DNA of 64,000 nucleotides from Nocardioides cavernaquae (GCF_003600895.1 NZ_QYRP01000002.1:3348001-3412000), one strand, 5' to 3'; positions 45,590 to 55,081 are shown, counted from the stretch's first letter. The notes: a model not told the origin generated them from the letters alone. Translations and numbers: made by a program.

Positions 45590-46636
45590 GTGCAGCTGAC
45601 CACCCGCGACCTCAACCGCACCCTGCTCGCGCGCCAGCACCTCGTGGCGCGGACCACCTCGCCCACGCACGACATGGTCGAGCACCTCGTCGGGCTCCAG
45701 GCGCAGGAGAACCTCCCGCCGTTCCTCTCGCTCGCAGCCCGACTCGAGGACTTCGACCCGTACGCCGTGACGCGCGGCCTGGAGGACAAGTCCCTCGCCC
45801 GGCTGGTCACCCTCCGCGGCACGATCCACCTGCTCACCGCGGACGACGCGTTGACCCTCAGGCAGTGGACCCAGCCGTGCCAGGAGCGCGAGCGCAAGGC
45901 CAGCCAGACCGTCCGGCCCGCAATGCACATCGAGGGCGAGGAGTTCACTCAGGCCCTCGACAAGGCGCTGGCGGACGGACCGCTGCCGATGAAGCAGCTC
46001 GGCGAGGTGCTCGCGGCCTCGTTCCCCGACGCACCTCCCAACGCTCTGGCGCACCTCGCCCGCGTCACCCAACCGCTCGCGCAGCTGCCTCCGCGCGGTG
46101 CGTGGAAGCAGTCGGGCGGCGTTGTCCTGCAACGTGTGGACCGTTGGCTCGAGCGACCGCTCCTCTCCCCCGATCCGGCCGCGATCGTGCGGCGCTATCT
46201 GCGGGCCTTCGGTCCGGCTTCGACAGCCGATATCGGAGCCTGGTCCGGGCTCACGGGCATGGCCTCCGTCGTGGCCTCGATGCCCGACCTCGTGCAACAC
46301 ACCGGCCCTGACGGCAAGGCGCTGTACGACGTCGCGGACGGCGTGATCACTGCCGGAGAGACACCCGCACCGGTCCGGTTGCTCGGCACCTACGACAACG
46401 TGTGGCTCTCCCACGCCGCCCGCGACCGAGTGACTGATCCGGTCAAGCGCAAGAGCTGGATGGGCACCAACGGCGGCATGGCCAACACGGTCTTCCTCGA
46501 CGGGATGCTCGAAGGACTGTGGCGCGTCGAGGACGGGCGGCCGGTGGTCGTCGAGTTGTTCCGGACGCTCAGCGTGACCGAGCAGCGCGAACTCGATGAC
46601 GAGCTCGCCCGGGTGGCCGACCTTCTCTTCCGATGA
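45590..46636 (+). CDS. AlkZ-like winged-helix DNA glycosylase (HTH_42 family)
   Basis: The 348-residue protein belongs to the HTH_42 family (tandem winged helices). The catalytic QxQ motif of AlkZ-type glycosylases is present as Gln37-Ala-Gln39 in VGLQAQE, at the same residue numbers I recall for AlkZ itself. Later segments LRGTIHLL and the C-terminal RTLSVTEQRELDDELARVADLLF fit the family. It may remove bulky or cross-linked alkyl purines. The GTG at 45590 gives the typical N-terminus LTTRDLNRTLLARQHL. Confidence 0.85.
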   Translation: MQLTTRDLNRTLLARQHLVARTTSPTHDMVEHLVGLQAQENLPPFLSLAARLEDFDPYAVTRGLEDKSLARLVTLRGTIHLLTADDALTLRQWTQPCQERERKASQTVRPAMHIEGEEFTQALDKALADGPLPMKQLGEVLAASFPDAPPNALAHLARVTQPLAQLPPRGAWKQSGGVVLQRVDRWLERPLLSPDPAAIVRRYLRAFGPASTADIGAWSGLTGMASVVASMPDLVQHTGPDGKALYDVADGVITAGETPAPVRLLGTYDNVWLSHAARDRVTDPVKRKSWMGTNGGMANTVFLDGMLEGLWRVEDGRPVVVELFRTLSVTEQRELDDELARVADLLFR

Positions 46637-46648
46637 GCTTTCGCTGAC

Positions 46649-46664
46649 CTCAACACATGTTGAG
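46649..46664. promoter_or_regulatory. Palindrome between the glycosylase and a membrane protein gene
   Basis: CTCAACA and TGTTGAG are perfect inverted copies around CA. It could be an operator of the gene at 46775 or a weak stem after the glycosylase gene. Confidence 0.4.
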
Positions 46665-46720
46665 CCCCCTCAGGTTGCCCGAGACCTCCTGATTTCGGTC
46701 GGTACCTGCAACAATCCGAG

Positions 46721-46745
46721 CGCTGGTCGCGGAGGGCGACCAGCG
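46721..46745 (+). other. Leader hairpin with GGAGG in the loop
   Basis: CGCTGGTCGC (46721-46730) and GCGACCAGCG (46736-46745) form a perfect 10-bp stem with the loop GGAGG. It lies 29 bases before the ATG at 46775, which has its own GGGGAGGG. The loop may expose a ribosome-binding-like sequence. Confidence 0.5.
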
Positions 46746-46774
46746 TCTGCCGCGGGACCCTGGGGAGGGAAACC

Positions 46775-47641
46775 ATGAGCACAGATGTGAAGCAGCATGA
46801 TTTCGTAGGACGCGATGTTGCCGCGATCGTGGCGTGGAGCATGATCGCGATGGGCTTCCTGGCGGGAGTCGCCGGGCTGGCCACCTTCGCGGGGAGCGGG
46901 GTCAGCGAGCACGTGTTCGCCTGGGGCTTTGCGAGTCCGCTGGGCGCTGCGCTGTTCGGGGCGTGCCTGCTCGGCGCCGTGCCGCTGCTGGCCAGCGCCT
47001 CGCTCAAGCCGTCGTGGGAGCAGGCGCGGATCGGCTTCCTGCCGGCGATCCTGCTCGTCGTGGGCCTGGCGGCGGTGACCGTCGCCCACCGTGACCAGCT
47101 GACGTTCACCGGAGGCATCGTCGCGGTCTTCATGGCCCTGGCATGGCTGGCCTTCACGGTCGCGCTGTCGGGTGTCCTGCTGGTGGGGCTGGTGGCACAG
47201 CTGCGCGAGCCGTCGTTCCCGCTCGACCGGACGGCGCCCATCCCGCGCTGGTCGGTGCCCTTGGTCGCGCTGCTGGGCGCGGCGTACCTCGGTCTCGGGC
47301 TGGGCCTGCTCGTCGAGCCGTCGTTCTGGGGTCCGCAGCTGCCGTTCGAGGTGTCGGTGCTCGACGCACGGGCCCTCGGCGTCTGGGCGCTGGCGATCGG
47401 GGCGACGATGCTCGGCGCGCTCGCCGAGGATGACCTCGACCGCGCCAGCCCCGGCCTGATCGGCGTCACCGCCATCGGGCTCCTCGCAGTCCTCGCGGTC
47501 ATGTGGCGGCATGGAGATGTCGACTGGTCAGCGGGCATCGCCACGCTGCTCTTCGTCGTACTCATCGTCGCCCTGCCCGCGACCGGCCTGATCGGTCTCG
47601 CCCTGCGCAAGCGAGCCGGCGCCGCCGGGCTCACGGGTTGA
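46775..47641 (+). CDS. Polytopic membrane protein of unknown function
   Basis: The 288-residue protein has about eight hydrophobic helices spread from residue 17 to 282 and short polar loops, with no recognisable catalytic or transport motif. GGGGAGGG precedes the ATG. The last 11 bases overlap the end of the convergent PaiB-like gene. A leader hairpin and a palindrome lie upstream. Confidence 0.75.
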   Translation: MSTDVKQHDFVGRDVAAIVAWSMIAMGFLAGVAGLATFAGSGVSEHVFAWGFASPLGAALFGACLLGAVPLLASASLKPSWEQARIGFLPAILLVVGLAAVTVAHRDQLTFTGGIVAVFMALAWLAFTVALSGVLLVGLVAQLREPSFPLDRTAPIPRWSVPLVALLGAAYLGLGLGLLVEPSFWGPQLPFEVSVLDARALGVWALAIGATMLGALAEDDLDRASPGLIGVTAIGLLAVLAVMWRHGDVDWSAGIATLLFVVLIVALPATGLIGLALRKRAGAAGLTG

Positions 47642-48254
47642 GGTCAGACTCCATCTGATCCGCCATCGTGGCGTTGCCACGGCTGGGCTCTGCTCGCAGC
47701 CCGGCGACCACGCCTGCGCGGTCGTGGTCCGAACGGTTCTGGCTCCGCTTGGCCTTCGCCTCGATGCCGGTGATCTCGAAGTCGATCCCGACGATCGCCT
47801 TGAGCATCTGCGCTACGTAGGTCTCGGGTGCGTCGCTGACGGCCCACGGCTCTTCGCGCACACCTTCGTGGAGGTCGGTCAGCTCGGTCACCGCGGCCAG
47901 CAACCACTCCGGCTCACGGCGCACGGTCACCCGGCCGGTGAAGTGGATCGCGTCGTAGTTCCAGGTCGGTACGACGCGGCCGTGCTCGGCCTTCGCGGCG
48001 TACCAGCTCGGCGAGATGTAGGCCTCGGGGCCGGTGACGATCGCGAGGGCCGGGGCGCCGTCGACGATGGATCGCCAGTGTGGATTGGCGATCGCCAGGT
48101 GGAAGATCAGGCGCTCGCCGGACCAGATCACCGGAAGGCGCGAGGCTTGCGGAAATCCGTCGCTGCCTACGGTGATCAGCTCCGCGGATCCCACTGACGC
48201 CACGAGCGAGCGGAGCTCAGCGTCAGGCATGCGGTTGAAGGGCGGGACGTACAC
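47631..48254 (-). CDS. PaiB-like FMN-binding protein
   Basis: The 207-residue protein matches FMN-binding negative transcriptional regulators: start VYVPPFNRMPDAELRSLV, then LPVIWSGERLIFHLAIANPHWRSI and PEAYISPSWYAAKAEHGRVVPTWNYDAIHFTGRV. In Bacillus PaiB is linked to sporulation and protease control; the role here is unknown. The GTG at 48254 is directly against a 22-base repeat array, which supplies TACCTT (48266-48261) six bases upstream as a possible -10 element. Confidence 0.87.
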   Translation of the reverse strand: MYVPPFNRMPDAELRSLVASVGSAELITVGSDGFPQASRLPVIWSGERLIFHLAIANPHWRSIVDGAPALAIVTGPEAYISPSWYAAKAEHGRVVPTWNYDAIHFTGRVTVRREPEWLLAAVTELTDLHEGVREEPWAVSDAPETYVAQMLKAIVGIDFEITGIEAKAKRSQNRSDHDRAGVVAGLRAEPSRGNATMADQMESDLNP

Positions 48255-48320
48255 AACGTCAAGGTAGCGCCGTGTCGACGCCGATGTTGCGCCGTGTCGA
48301 CGCCGATGTTCCGCCGTGTC
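48255..48320. repeat. Three tandem 22-base repeats, second locus
   Basis: Units at 48255-48276, 48277-48298 and 48299-48320 all end CGCCGTGTC and start (A/G)ACG. The first differs at two positions from the reverse complement of the unit at 29372-29393. The array fills the gap between rsmE and the PaiB-like gene almost exactly. Confidence 0.8.
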
Positions 48321-48327
48321 GACGGAG

Positions 48328-49068
48328 TCAGGCCCAGCGCGGGGTGCGCGCGAGCAGGGCAGCCACCGCGGCGACACCGGCCGTCGACGTGCGCAGCACC
48401 TCGGCACCGAGCTTCACGCCCTGCACGCCAGCTTCAGCGAACGCGGCAAGCTCCTCAGGCGAGAGCCCGCCCTCGGGCCCGACGACGACCACGATCGAAC
48501 CAGCCGGCGGGATCGACAAGGACGCGAAGGACGCAGGCCCCTCCTCGTGCAGCACGACAGCCAGGTCAGCAGCCGCAACCAGTGAGACGACGTCAGCAGT
48601 CGACGCCATCGGCTCAACGACAGGAAACCACGACCGTCGTGCCTGCTTGGCGGCCTCACGTGCGGTGGCGACCCACTTCGCATGGGACTTGATCGCGCGC
48701 TCGCCGCGCCAGACGGCGACGGACCGGGACGCCGCCCACGGCACGATCGTCGCGACGCCGATCTCGGTGAGCACCTCGACCGCGAGCTCGCCGCGCTCGC
48801 CCTTCGGCAGGGCCTGCACGACGGTGATCCGCGGCGACGCGGGCTCCTCCTCGCGCACCACCGAAACAGCCACCGTGAAGACCCGCTTGCCAGTCTCGGC
48901 GACCGCTCCGGTCACCGAGAGGCCCGAGCCATCCGTCAGGACGACGGACTCGCCGACCGCCAGGCGGCGCACCGCCACTGCGTGATGGGCCTCGTCGCCC
49001 GTCACCTCGACGACATCACCGACGGCAACGCCGGCCAGCGAAGGCACGAGGTGGACGGGAAGCGACAT
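48328..49068 (-). CDS. rsmE: 16S rRNA (uracil(1498)-N(3))-methyltransferase
   Basis: The 246-residue protein has a PUA-like start (GDEAHHAVAVRRL) and a SPOUT knot with VVVVGPEGGLSPEE and LGAEVLRTSTA at the C-terminus. It methylates N3 of U1498 in 16S rRNA. It follows dnaJ by 16 bases in the hrcA-dnaJ-rsmE order usual for actinobacteria. Confidence 0.95.
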   Translation of the reverse strand: MSLPVHLVPSLAGVAVGDVVEVTGDEAHHAVAVRRLAVGESVVLTDGSGLSVTGAVAETGKRVFTVAVSVVREEEPASPRITVVQALPKGERGELAVEVLTEIGVATIVPWAASRSVAVWRGERAIKSHAKWVATAREAAKQARRSWFPVVEPMASTADVVSLVAAADLAVVLHEEGPASFASLSIPPAGSIVVVVGPEGGLSPEELAAFAEAGVQGVKLGAEVLRTSTAGVAAVAALLARTPRWA

Positions 49069-49084
49069 CGCTCAGGGCCAGCGA

Positions 49085-50278
49085 TCAGTGTGTCGTGAAC
49101 GCGTCGCGGAGCCGGTTGAACACCGACTTGTGGGCAGGCCGCAGGGTGCTGTCCGGCGACTCCTCACCACGCAGGGCGGCCAGCTCGCGGAGCAGCTCCT
49201 CCTGGCGCGGGTCGAGCTTGCTCGGGGTGTCCACCAGGATCGTGACGACGAGGTCACCACGCGCCGGGTTGCGCAACCCGGGAACACCGAGTCCACGCAG
49301 CGTCACGTTGGTGCCGGACTGCGTCCCGGGGCGCACGTCGAGGTCGAAGGTGTCCTGCATCCCCGGCTGCATCGCAGCGGTGTCCCCGTCGAGCTCGAGG
49401 TCGGACTCGAGCGTCGGCAGCGTCAGCGTGGTGCCGAGGGCGGCAGCCGTCATCGGCACCGAGACCGTCGCGTGCAGGTCGGAACCGTGGCGCGTGAACG
49501 TGGCGTGCTGGGCGACATGGATCTCGACGTACAGGTCACCGGCGGGGCCGCCACCGGGGCCGACCTCGCCCTGCTCGGACAGCTGGACCCGGGTGCCGTT
49601 GTCGACGCCCGCGGGGATCTTCACGGTCAGCGAACGACGCGAGCGGACGCGTCCGTCGCCGGAGCACTCGCGACACGGGTCGGGGATGATCGTGCCGAAT
49701 CCGCGGCAGGCCGCGCAGGGGCGCAGCGTGCGGATCTCGCCGAGGAACGAGCGCTGCACGTGGGCGACCTCGCCCGCGCCACGACAGGTCTCGCAGCCGA
49801 TCGGCTTGGAGCCCGGAGCCGCACCCTCGCCGTGGCACGCGGTGCAACGGACAGCGGTGTCGACCTTGAGCTCGCGGGTGACACCGAAGGCCGCCTCGGC
49901 GAGCTCGATCTCGAGGCGGATCAGGGCGTCCTGGCCACGGCGTACGCGCGGCTTGGGACCGCGACCACCCATGCCGCCACCGGCCTGCGCACCTCCGCCG
50001 CCGCCGAAGAAGGCGTCCATGATGTCGGTGAACGAGAACCCCTGGCCCTGGCCGAAGCCACCGCCGAACGGGTCGCCACCACGGTCGTACGCCGCGCGCT
50101 TCTGCGGGTCGCTGAGCACCTCGTAGGCGTGCGACACCTCCTTGAACCGCTCCTGCGTGTCCGGGTCAGGGTTGACGTCCGGGTGCAGCTGGCGGGCAAG
50201 GCGGCGGTATGCCTTCTTGATGGTGTCGGCGTCGGCGTCGCGCGCGACACCGAGGAGCTCGTAGAAGTCCTGACTCAC
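49085..50278 (-). CDS. dnaJ: Chaperone protein DnaJ
   Basis: The 397-residue protein has the J domain with HPD (LHPDVNPD), a Gly/Phe-rich region (residues 68-105), four CxxCxGxG zinc repeats ([32 protein letters not shown]) and the C-terminal substrate domain. It is the hrcA-linked DnaJ (DnaJ2 type) that helps DnaK. The GTG at 50278 has TAGGAAC upstream. It is co-transcribed with hrcA, 16 bases away, and so controlled by CIRCE. Confidence 0.96.
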   Translation of the reverse strand: MSQDFYELLGVARDADADTIKKAYRRLARQLHPDVNPDPDTQERFKEVSHAYEVLSDPQKRAAYDRGGDPFGGGFGQGQGFSFTDIMDAFFGGGGGAQAGGGMGGRGPKPRVRRGQDALIRLEIELAEAAFGVTRELKVDTAVRCTACHGEGAAPGSKPIGCETCRGAGEVAHVQRSFLGEIRTLRPCAACRGFGTIIPDPCRECSGDGRVRSRRSLTVKIPAGVDNGTRVQLSEQGEVGPGGGPAGDLYVEIHVAQHATFTRHGSDLHATVSVPMTAAALGTTLTLPTLESDLELDGDTAAMQPGMQDTFDLDVRPGTQSGTNVTLRGLGVPGLRNPARGDLVVTILVDTPSKLDPRQEELLRELAALRGEESPDSTLRPAHKSVFNRLRDAFTTH

Positions 50279-50294
50279 TGTGTTCCTATCTGCG

Positions 50295-51317
50295 TCACTG
50301 CTCGTCGAGGATCCTGGACACGTAGCGCGCGACAGCGCGCACCGATGCCATGGTCCCCGGGTAGTCCATGCGGGTGGGGCCGACGATGCCGAGCGTCGCC
50401 AGCGCCTGGTCCTGCGGGCCGTAGCCGGTCGCGACAACGCTCGTCGCGGCGAGCTCCTGGTAGGGGCCCTCGTGGCCGATGCGCACGGTCACCGCACCAC
50501 TGGTCGACGCCTCACCGAGCAGCTTGAGGAGGACGACGTGTTCCTCGATCGCTTCCAGCATCGGCCGGACCGACGTCTCGAAGGAGTCACCGAAGCGGGC
50601 CAGGTTGGCGGTGCCGCCGACAGCGATGCGCTCATCGGAACGGTGGTCCGACATCGCCTCGGTGAGGGTCTGCACAGCGGCCTCGACCGCCGGCCGGGCC
50701 TCCGGTGCCGTCTGCTCGGGGACGCCACCGAGGGCGGTCGCGGCGTCGGCGATGCGCTCCCCCACGGCTGCCCGGATCAACCGGATCCGCAGGTCAGCGA
50801 GGGCGTCATCGGTGAGCGGGGCGGCGAGCTCGACGATGCGCTGCTCGACACGCCCGGTCGACAGGATCAGCACGAGCAGCAGGCGCGTCGGCGCGAGCGC
50901 CACCACCTCGACGTGCCGCACCGTGCTGGCGCTGAGTGTCGGGTACTGAACGACTGCAACCTGGCGGGTCAGCTGGGCCAGCAGCCGGACACTGCGCTGC
51001 ACCATGTCGTCCAGGTCGACCGAACCATCGAGGAAGGTCGAGATCGCACGCTTCTCGGCAGCGCTCATCGGCTTCACCGTGCTCAGCCGGTCGACGAAGA
51101 GCCGGTAGCCCTTGTCCGTCGGCACACGGCCGGCGCTGGTGTGGGGCTGGGTGATGAACCCCTCCTCCTCCAGCGCGGCCATGTCGTTGCGCACCGTGGC
51201 GGGCGAGACACCCAGCGAGTGGCGCTCGACGAGGGCCTTGGAACCGACGGGCTCCTCGGTCGACACGTAGTCCTCGACGATCGCCCGGAGCACGGCGAGC
51301 TTGCGATCTTCGATCAT
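50295..51317 (-). CDS. hrcA: Heat-inducible transcription repressor HrcA
   Basis: The 340-residue protein starts [18 protein letters not shown] with a winged helix ([33 protein letters not shown]) and continues with the HrcA GAF-like domain. It binds CIRCE elements and represses chaperone genes. A CIRCE lies 31 bases upstream of its own ATG, so it is autoregulated. Confidence 0.97.
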   Translation of the reverse strand: MIEDRKLAVLRAIVEDYVSTEEPVGSKALVERHSLGVSPATVRNDMAALEEEGFITQPHTSAGRVPTDKGYRLFVDRLSTVKPMSAAEKRAISTFLDGSVDLDDMVQRSVRLLAQLTRQVAVVQYPTLSASTVRHVEVVALAPTRLLLVLILSTGRVEQRIVELAAPLTDDALADLRIRLIRAAVGERIADAATALGGVPEQTAPEARPAVEAAVQTLTEAMSDHRSDERIAVGGTANLARFGDSFETSVRPMLEAIEEHVVLLKLLGEASTSGAVTVRIGHEGPYQELAATSVVATGYGPQDQALATLGIVGPTRMDYPGTMASVRAVARYVSRILDEQ

Positions 51318-51347
51318 CTCGTCGCCTCCTCTGGCTCACATGGTCGT

Positions 51348-51374
51348 CTGGCACTCACTCGGATCGAGTGCCAA
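51348..51374 (-). promoter_or_regulatory. CIRCE operator
   Basis: The minus strand reads TTGGCACTC-N9-GAGTGCCAG, matching the CIRCE consensus TTAGCACTC-N9-GAGTGCTAA at 15 of 18 arm positions. It is the HrcA-binding site for the hrcA-dnaJ operon. Confidence 0.93.
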
Positions 51375-51511
51375 TGGTACCCGGGACGCAACCGAACCGG
51401 CCCCCGGCGCGTCATAGAGGGTGACGGTTGCCACGGGGGTGCATGCCGATCTGCGGGCGCACTCCGGCGCGGCTCCACGGCCGCGTCGGAGCGCGCGCCT
51501 AGCGTGTCCGG

Positions 51512-52360
51512 GTGAGCTTTGACCGCTATGGCACCGACGTCCTGAACAACGACTGGCGCAAGCCGAAGAACGGCCGCGCCGTCGAGATCGAGACCGAGCT
51601 CGGATTCGTGGTCGAAGAGGTCACGACGGACTGGTGTGGCGAAGTCGTCGCGATCGACCGCGACCTGCGCACGGTCACCCTCGAGGACCGCCGCAAGAAG
51701 CGCCGCACCTTCCCGATGGGCCCGGGTTTCCTGCTCGAGGGCCGTCCGGTGATCCTCGGTCCCCCGGTGCAGCTCCGCGCGCCCGCTGCCCCCACCCGCA
51801 CCGCTTCCGGCTCGATCGCCGTCGGAGGCACCAAGGCCCGCGTCGCCCGTGCTTCGCGGATCTTCGTCGAGGGCCGCCACGACGCCGAGCTCGTCGAGAA
51901 GGTGTGGGGCGACGACCTGCGGATCGAGGGTGTCGTCGTGGAGTACCTCGACGGCATCGACGACCTGTCGGAGCACCTGCGCGACTTCGGCCCTGGGCCG
52001 ACTCGCCGTGTCGGCGTACTCGTCGACCACCTGGTGCCCGGCTCCAAGGAGTCGAAGATCGCGCAGGCCGTGATGAAGTCCGAGGTCGGCAAGCACGTCC
52101 TGATCGTCGGCCACCCCTACATCGACGTGTGGGCTGCGGTGAAGCCGTCGCGATTCGGCAAGACCGCATGGCCGACCGTCCCCCGCCACCTGGAGTGGAA
52201 GAAGGGTGTCTGCCAGGCCTGGGGCTGGCCGCACCGCGACCAGGCCGACATCGCCCGCGCCTGGAAGCACATCCTCGGTGGCGTGCGGGACTTCAACGAC
52301 CTCGAGCCTGAGCTGCTGGGCCGGGTCGAGGAGCTCATCGACTTCGTGACCGCGCCGTAG
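51512..52360 (+). CDS. DUF3097 family protein
   Basis: The 282-residue protein fits the actinobacterial DUF3097 family: an N-terminal barrel (RAVEIETELGFVVEEVTTDWCGEVV) and a Toprim-like core (RIFVEGRHDAELVEKVWGDDLRIEGVVVEYLDGIDDL; GVLVDHLVPGSKESKIA; VLIVGHPYIDVWAAVKP). The acidic motifs suggest nucleic acid cleavage or joining chemistry, but the function is not known. The GTG at 51512 is 6 bases after TAGCGT (51500-51505). Confidence 0.9.
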   Translation: MSFDRYGTDVLNNDWRKPKNGRAVEIETELGFVVEEVTTDWCGEVVAIDRDLRTVTLEDRRKKRRTFPMGPGFLLEGRPVILGPPVQLRAPAAPTRTASGSIAVGGTKARVARASRIFVEGRHDAELVEKVWGDDLRIEGVVVEYLDGIDDLSEHLRDFGPGPTRRVGVLVDHLVPGSKESKIAQAVMKSEVGKHVLIVGHPYIDVWAAVKPSRFGKTAWPTVPRHLEWKKGVCQAWGWPHRDQADIARAWKHILGGVRDFNDLEPELLGRVEELIDFVTAP

Positions 52361-52361
52361 G

Positions 52362-52769
52362 TCAGCTGCGCAAAGGGCGCCCGAACTGGTCCTTGGAGTC
52401 GCCCGCGAGGATCACGATGCCATCGATGAACGGCCACAGGCCGCCGATGCCGCAGGTGAAGATCGTGACGAGAAGCTGCGCGACGCCGAGGCCGGTCTGG
52501 CCCATGTACATGCGACCGATGCCGAGCGGGATCAGAATCTGCAGCAGACCGGCGACCAGCTTGGACTTGTCGGAGTACGGCACACCGGTGAGCGGGTGGA
52601 CGCCGTACGGCGCGGCAGGGTTGAAGCCCGGCGCGCCATAGGCCGGAGCCTGGTAGCCATAGGGACCCTGCGGCGGGACGGGCGGCTGCCCGTATGCGGG
52701 CGGCGGGGGCAGCGGGGGCAGCGGCTGGGTCGGCTCGTGGCCCTCGGGAGTCTGGGGCGTCTCGGTCAT
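52362..52769 (-). CDS. TM2 domain-containing protein
   Basis: The 135-residue protein has a Pro/Tyr/Gly-rich cytoplasmic start of about 65 residues and then a TM2 domain: two helices around LVAGLLQILIPLGIGRMYMG and the conserved GIGGLWPFIDGI. Function unknown. TAGGCT (52781-52776) is 6 bases before the ATG. It is convergent with DUF3097, one base apart. Confidence 0.88.
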   Translation of the reverse strand: MTETPQTPEGHEPTQPLPPLPPPPAYGQPPVPPQGPYGYQAPAYGAPGFNPAAPYGVHPLTGVPYSDKSKLVAGLLQILIPLGIGRMYMGQTGLGVAQLLVTIFTCGIGGLWPFIDGIVILAGDSKDQFGRPLRS

Positions 52770-52841
52770 GCGAGGAGCCTAGGGGCGACGGGCGACGCTC
52801 GTGACCGGATCGGCCAGGCTGCGCCACTCAGTCTGCGCCGC

Positions 52842-53348
52842 TCAGTCTGGGCCGCCCTCGTCGGTGATCTCCCACTCGACCTCGAGCACCTGCGTCTGCT
52901 CGAAGGACTCCAGCTCACCGATCGCATCGGCCTCGCCGATCAGACGACGACGAACGCCGTCGGCGATCCGGCTGCTCATCGTCTCGATGGACTCGTAGAC
53001 CCGGGCGGCACGCTCGTCGTGGACGGCCTGGATCCGTCGGCTGCGCTCGCGGGTGGCCGGGATGGCACGCAGGATCCCGAACGGGATCGCCGCGATCGCG
53101 CGGTGGCTCACCCGGGTGATCGAGCTGCCCATGGCCACGGCGTCCGTGCCTGTCTGGACTCCGTCGGCGATCCGCGCACGCATCGTCAGGAAGATCGTGC
53201 GTTCGTTGGACCATGCCTGTTGGCGTCGCACAGCTCGTTCCGCAGTGACCAGGGCGCGATCAGTGGCGAAGAAGAGGCGCACGGCGACGGCGGTCAGCAG
53301 GCCGACCACGACCAGTGCACCGACGGCACTAGCGAGCAGCATGGACAC
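52842..53348 (-). CDS. Membrane-anchored protein of unknown function
   Basis: The 168-residue protein has one N-terminal helix (residues 3-27) and a long charged helical cytoplasmic part, probably coiled coil. The GTG at 53348 has GAGGT at 8 bases; the ATG two codons later is the alternative. It overlaps the end of the preceding gene by 20 bases, so both are co-transcribed. No known family. Confidence 0.68.
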   Translation of the reverse strand: MSMLLASAVGALVVVGLLTAVAVRLFFATDRALVTAERAVRRQQAWSNERTIFLTMRARIADGVQTGTDAVAMGSSITRVSHRAIAAIPFGILRAIPATRERSRRIQAVHDERAARVYESIETMSSRIADGVRRRLIGEADAIGELESFEQTQVLEVEWEITDEGGPD

Positions 53349-53709
53349 GCACTTCGACCTCGAGGCCCTGGTCGGCCATCTCCGCCACCATCTCGCGGGA
53401 GGCCTGCTCCAGCACGATCTTGCGGAGGCGCTCAGGGGCCATCGCGGCCAGCACGCCCGCGGCCTTGTTGCGCGACAAGGCGACGTCGAGCGGGTTCAGG
53501 ACCTCCACCACCAGCAGGCGGCGGTTGCCCGCGCCCAGCGTGGCCTCGAGATCGGGTGCCATCGGCGGAGCGGGCTCGAGGAGGGACACCTCGTCGGCAA
53601 GGGCCTCGGCGCGCAGCTTGAGCGTGCGCAGCTGCCACAGCAGCAGACCGCAGATCACGGCCAGCACGACAGCAACGATCAGCGCCAGGACAGCAATGGC
53701 GAGAGTCAT
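53329..53709 (-). CDS. Small membrane-anchored protein of unknown function
   Basis: The 126-residue protein has a leading helix (residues 3-25) then a short coiled segment and a mixed domain (LEATLGAGNRRLLVVEVLNPLDVALSRN). GGAGGG precedes the ATG at 53709. It lies between hemW and its overlapping partner gene. I do not recognise it. Confidence 0.7.
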   Translation of the reverse strand: MTLAIAVLALIVAVVLAVICGLLLWQLRTLKLRAEALADEVSLLEPAPPMAPDLEATLGAGNRRLLVVEVLNPLDVALSRNKAAGVLAAMAPERLRKIVLEQASREMVAEMADQGLEVEVRVHAAR

Positions 53710-53761
53710 GCGGGATCCCTCCGACGACGCGCCCCGGCGAGGGCGCCTCTCTATTGTGCGG

Positions 53762-54979
53762 TCACGGAAGCAATTGGTGTAACACCGCGTCAGCCAACAG
53801 GCGTCCGCGTGTCGTGAGCACCAGCCGCTCGCTGTCCTCCAGCGGGCCCGGTTCCAGCAGTCCGTCGCCCACCAGCCCTGGCACCGCAGCGGCGCCCGCG
53901 GCATCGAGCACGTCGAGCGGGAGCCCGTCGCGCAGGCGCAGCTCGAGCAGCACCCGCTCGGTCCGGCGCTCCTCGTGAGTGAGCAGCTCACGCTCGTGCG
54001 CGGGCGACTCTCCCGCCGCCAGCCGCTGCGCGTAGGCGCTCGGGTGCTTGACGTTCCACCAGCGGACCCCGCCGATGTGGCTGTGCGATCCGGGGCCGAT
54101 GCCCCACCAGTCAGCGCCCTGCCAGTAGAGCATGTTGTGGCGGCAGCGGCTCGCCTCGTCACGGGACCAGTTGGACACCTCGTACCAACTGAGTCCTGCG
54201 GCGCTGAGGAGCTCGTCGGCGACGAGGTACTTGTCGGCGAGGTCGTCGTCATCGGGCATCGGCAGCTCGCCACGTCGTACGCGGCGGGCGAGGGCCGTGC
54301 CTTCCTCGACGATCAGCGCATAGGCGCTCACGTGGTCGGGCTCGCACGCCAGCGCGGCCTGCACGGAGGTCTCCCAATCGGCAAGGGACTCCCCCGGCGT
54401 GCCGTAGATCAGGTCGAGGCTGACCTGGTCGAAGCCTGCTTCGCGGGCCCACTCGACCGCCCGCGGGACCCGCTCCGGGTCGTGGGTGCGGTCGAGGGTG
54501 GCCAGCACCGACGGCACCGCGGACTGCATCCCGAACGAGAGCCGGGTGTAGCCAGCCTTGCGCAGCTCCGCCAGGTACTCCGGCGAGACGCTGTCGGGGT
54601 TTGCCTCGGTCGTGACCTCGACCCCTGGGGCGAGCCCGAACTCCTCATCGATCGCCTTCAGCATCCGGCCGAGGTCGTGCGCGGGCAACAGCGTGGGCGT
54701 TCCGCCACCGAGGAAGACGGTCTCGACCGGCCGGTCGACCTGACCAAGGACCCGGCGCGCGAGGGCCATCTCGGCGACCGCCGTCTCGGCGTACGACGCC
54801 TGGTCGGCGCCGCCACCGAGCTCGGCAGAGGTGTAGGTGTTGAAGTCGCAGTAGCCGCAGCGCACGCGGCAGAACGGCACGTGCACGTAGAAGGCGAAGG
54901 GTCGCTGCTCCTGACCGGCCAGCGCGGTCGCCGGCAGGGTGCCGTCGAGAGGCGCGGGCTCGCCGTCAGGTTGCTTCAC
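53762..54979 (-). CDS. hemW: Radical SAM protein HemW (heme chaperone)
   Basis: The 405-residue protein has the radical SAM motif CRVRCGYCDFNTY (C-x3-C-x2-C), GGGTPTLL, and the HemN_C C-terminal domain. It lacks the extra N-terminal residues of coproporphyrinogen dehydrogenase HemN, so heme delivery is the better call. The GTG at 54979 follows GGGAGAA. Confidence 0.92.
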   Translation of the reverse strand: MKQPDGEPAPLDGTLPATALAGQEQRPFAFYVHVPFCRVRCGYCDFNTYTSAELGGGADQASYAETAVAEMALARRVLGQVDRPVETVFLGGGTPTLLPAHDLGRMLKAIDEEFGLAPGVEVTTEANPDSVSPEYLAELRKAGYTRLSFGMQSAVPSVLATLDRTHDPERVPRAVEWAREAGFDQVSLDLIYGTPGESLADWETSVQAALACEPDHVSAYALIVEEGTALARRVRRGELPMPDDDDLADKYLVADELLSAAGLSWYEVSNWSRDEASRCRHNMLYWQGADWWGIGPGSHSHIGGVRWWNVKHPSAYAQRLAAGESPAHERELLTHEERRTERVLLELRLRDGLPLDVLDAAGAAAVPGLVGDGLLEPGPLEDSERLVLTTRGRLLADAVLHQLLP

Positions 54980-55081
54980 GCGACCATTCTCCCAGCCCCG
55001 GCGACGTGCCCGGACCAGCCTCACAGGGAACGCACAGCCGATGCCGCGACGGCGTACAGGCTCACTGCGCAGACTCGCCAC

